Assembly: GCA_026389975.1 (NCBI GenBank)
Contig: JAPLGV010000496.1
Location: 1-12,068, forward strand
Source: Chloroflexota bacterium
GTDB taxonomy: Bacteria > Chloroflexota > Anaerolineae > Anaerolineales > Villigracilaceae
Length of the DNA stretch: 12,068 nucleotides
Direction of reading: 5' to 3'
The notes beneath the pieces were generated by a model. The model was not told where the DNA came from. It did not search any database and was given only the letters and a program-made list of their open reading frames with translations. Below are positions 9,896 to 12,068 of the stretch, one piece after another (within the stretch, counting starts at the first letter, position 1; each line of letters begins with the position of its first letter). A program made the translations under genes and the position numbers.

Positions 9896-12068
9896 CAGGC
9901 GATCCTTGCAAGCACGCGTACTTCCCTGGTTCCAGCAGATGGGGTGGAGATGACCGTGCCCTCGACGGGCTTCCCGTCTGCCTCCAGGCAGACGCCGTTA
10001 CCGGGTCCGCGGCGCTCCACCTGGATCAGGTACTGGACGCCGCGGAAATGCCGCCTCGCCTCAAAACCCTTCCAGCTGGATGGCAGAACTGGTTTAATCT
10101 CCAACCCGTCGTACGTTGGCCGGATGCCCAAAATCCACTGCGTGATGGCGACGTAATTCCAGGCGGCTGCGCCCGTCAGCCAGGAGTTTTTGGCTTCGCC
10201 ATGCATTGGAGCATCCTTCCCGGCAATCATCTGGGCGTAGACGTACGGCTCGCAGCGATGCAACTCGCTCAAACTTTCCCGCGCCGACGGGTTGATACGC
10301 AGGTAGTAATCGTGGGCACGGTCGCCGCGTCCGATTTTCGTTTCGGCAATCATGATCCACGGGTTCGTGTGGCAGAAAATACCTGCATTTTCCTTATAAC
10401 CAGGCGGATAGGATGAAATCTCACCTAGGTGGAGATAATAGCGTGTGTAAGCCGGTTGGTGCAGGACAATGCCATGCGGGGTAGCCAGGCGTTCCGACAC
10501 CGAGTCAAGAGCCTGAGCCGCGCGGCCGTCCTCCACGCCGAGGCCGGCCATGATGCATATCCCCTGCGGTTCGATGAAAATTTGTCCTTCCTCACACTCT
10601 TTGGAACCAACCGGCCTGCCAAAATCATCGTAGGCGCGGCGGAACCATTCCCCGTCCCAGCCTGCGGCCCAGACAGCTTTTTCCATCTCTGCAATCTTTT
10701 GAAGCAGGGTGTGGGAAGGAAGAAGGGGGAAGTCGCCGACAGCTCTCCCCTCTTGCTTTGCAACTTCCAATTTTTCGCCCAATTCCATCATTTCCCGCGC
10801 GGCCAGTACAAACAAACCGGCGATAAATACGCTTTCCGCTACTTTGCCGTCTTTAATCGTTGTCGTCTGGAAAGACTGGCCAGGTTGATCAGAGAAACAG
10901 TTCAGGTTCAGACAGTCGTTCCAGTCGGCGCGCCCGATCAGTGGCAGACCATGCGGACCAATGCGCTCCAGTGTGTACTGGATCGAACGCTGCAGGTGTC
11001 CATAAAGCGGCTCCTCCGTTCCAGCCTGGTTGTCATACGGAACGGGCATGTCAAGGATGCCCCAGTCGCCCGTCTCTTTGATGTAAGCGGCCACAGACAA
11101 GATCAGCCAGAGGGGATCGTCGTTGAAGCCGCTGCCGACGTCATTGTTGCCGCGTCTGGTCAGCGATTGGTACTGGTGATAAGCGCCGCCGCCCGGTAGT
11201 TGTGTGGCGGCCAGATCGAGGATGCGGGTGCGGGCTCGCTCTGGGATCAGGTGCATAAAACCGAGCAGATCCTGATTGGAATCGCGAAAGCCCATGCCGC
11301 GCCCGATCCCCGATTCAAAAAACGATGCTGAACGCGAGAAATTGAACGTTACCATCACCTGGTAGGCATTCCAGATATTCACCATGCGGTTCGTGTGGAC
11401 ATCCGGCGTGGTTACCTGCAGTTTGTCCAGTAACCCGGCGTAGTAGGTCCGCAGCGCCTGGAAAGCCGCCTCCACTTCGCCGGCCTGCAAATAACGGGCG
11501 ATCACCGGTTTGACGGTGCGCTTGTTGATTGTCTGCGAATCCGGTGGGTTGAATTTTTCATCTTGCGGGTTTTCGTGGTATCCCAGGACAAAGATGATCT
11601 TCTTTTGTTCTCCCGCCTTCAACTGGACTTTGACATGCTGGGCACCGATGGGCTGCCAGCCGCAGGCGATCGAGCCGGACATCTGACCTGTGTCCACAGC
11701 CCGAGGCGCGTCCCAGCCCCGGTAGGGACCGAGGAAGGCTTCGCGTTGGGTGTCGAACCCGGCCAGTGGCTCGGAGCAGGCAAAGTAGGCAAAATGGTTC
11801 CGGCGTTCGCGATATTCGCTCTTGTGGTAGATTACACCTTCAACAACTTCAACTTCGCCAATGGAGTAATTCCGCTGAAAATTGGTGGCATCATCCTGGG
11901 CGTCCCACAGGCAGAATTCTACAGCCGAGAAAACGGACAGATTCGCCGGTCCTTCACGCTGGTTCGTCAGGGTCAGTTCCCAGATTTCCATGTTTTCGCC
12001 GAGGGGGATAGAGGAGCGGGTCCGAGCCTCGATCCCGGTCAGTTTGGAGCGGATGGCGGTATACCCCA
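9895..12068 (-). CDS. Cellobiose phosphorylase (GH94), 5' end beyond the window
   Basis: Likely converts cellobiose and phosphate to alpha-glucose 1-phosphate and glucose in the cytoplasm. The open frame runs to the right edge (YTAIRSKLTGIEARTRSSIP precedes the internal Met at 11991), so about 90-100 N-terminal residues are missing. The match to known cellobiose phosphorylases is strong: EFCLWDAQDDATNFQRNYSI, GIGRGMGFRDSNQDLLGF, SGFNDDPLWLILSVAAYIKE, GRADWNDCLNLNCFSD (general-acid motif ADWNDC at 10912-10929), LGEISSYPPGYKENAGIF, EPYVYAQMIAG and AKNSWLTGAAAW. The LGEIS Glu is expected to contact glucose in the acceptor site, which supports cellobiose over chitobiose. About 12 extra residues sit in a helical loop around 10710-10770 (QEGRAVGDFPLLPSHT). 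The stop overlaps the next GH94 start by one base. Regulatory DNA for the operon lies outside the window. Confidence 0.92.
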   Translation of the reverse strand, partial: GYTAIRSKLTGIEARTRSSIPLGENMEIWELTLTNQREGPANLSVFSAVEFCLWDAQDDATNFQRNYSIGEVEVVEGVIYHKSEYRERRNHFAYFACSEPLAGFDTQREAFLGPYRGWDAPRAVDTGQMSGSIACGWQPIGAQHVKVQLKAGEQKKIIFVLGYHENPQDEKFNPPDSQTINKRTVKPVIARYLQAGEVEAAFQALRTYYAGLLDKLQVTTPDVHTNRMVNIWNAYQVMVTFNFSRSASFFESGIGRGMGFRDSNQDLLGFMHLIPERARTRILDLAATQLPGGGAYHQYQSLTRRGNNDVGSGFNDDPLWLILSVAAYIKETGDWGILDMPVPYDNQAGTEEPLYGHLQRSIQYTLERIGPHGLPLIGRADWNDCLNLNCFSDQPGQSFQTTTIKDGKVAESVFIAGLFVLAAREMMELGEKLEVAKQEGRAVGDFPLLPSHTLLQKIAEMEKAVWAAGWDGEWFRRAYDDFGRPVGSKECEEGQIFIEPQGICIMAGLGVEDGRAAQALDSVSERLATPHGIVLHQPAYTRYYLHLGEISSYPPGYKENAGIFCHTNPWIMIAETKIGRGDRAHDYYLRINPSARESLSELHRCEPYVYAQMIAGKDAPMHGEAKNSWLTGAAAWNYVAITQWILGIRPTYDGLEIKPVLPSSWKGFEARRHFRGVQYLIQVERRGPGNGVCLEADGKPVEGTVISTPSAGTREVRVLARIA

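Overview
The window looks like a piece of a Chloroflexota genome, probably Anaerolineae. This is inferred from gene content, from the lipoprotein LCP enzyme with Thr/Pro-rich stretches, and above all from the many short low-complexity repeat modules scattered between and inside genes. No rRNA, tRNA, CRISPR array or insertion sequence is visible.

Layout. Positions 1-424 hold no gene, only short repeats and small palindromes. A minus-strand LytR-CpsA-Psr (LCP) lipoprotein gene lies at 531-1637; its Thr/Pro-rich C-terminus is cut off by a one-base shift at a G5 run (660-664), and the natural tail continues in another frame to 425. A divergent intergenic region (1638-2137) carries the LCP promoter, a 24-bp repeat pair and a 20-bp minisatellite. 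It is followed by a plus-strand cluster: an MFS transporter (2138-3427), a divergent PlsY-family membrane protein (3450-4031) and smpB (4045-4491). Converging on it is a minus-strand operon that enters from the right edge: a cellobiose-phosphorylase-like GH94 enzyme (5' end outside the window), a second GH94 phosphorylase resembling N,N'-diacetylchitobiose phosphorylase, a small cupin protein, and hypF. The first three genes overlap by 1 and 4 bases and are probably translationally coupled.

The operon suggests intracellular phosphorolysis of beta-linked disaccharides, giving a sugar 1-phosphate plus a free sugar. hypF, a [NiFe]-hydrogenase maturation factor, has no hydrogenase or other hyp gene near it here.

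The most notable signal is in hypF. Four stretches of repeat-derived DNA sit in frame at linkers or surface loops (about residues 85-109, 222-265, 384-401 and 452-475), adding roughly 110 residues, yet all recognised domains around them remain readable. Two are minisatellites of a 20-bp unit that also occurs directly upstream of the MFS gene; the other two are inverted-repeat elements. The 20-bp unit is stop-free in all three frames on one strand only, and every copy near a gene is in that orientation. Separately, hypF has lost about 40 bp that should encode the VQHHHAH-type metal-binding motif and is frameshifted there, so as written it is a broken gene or an assembly error.
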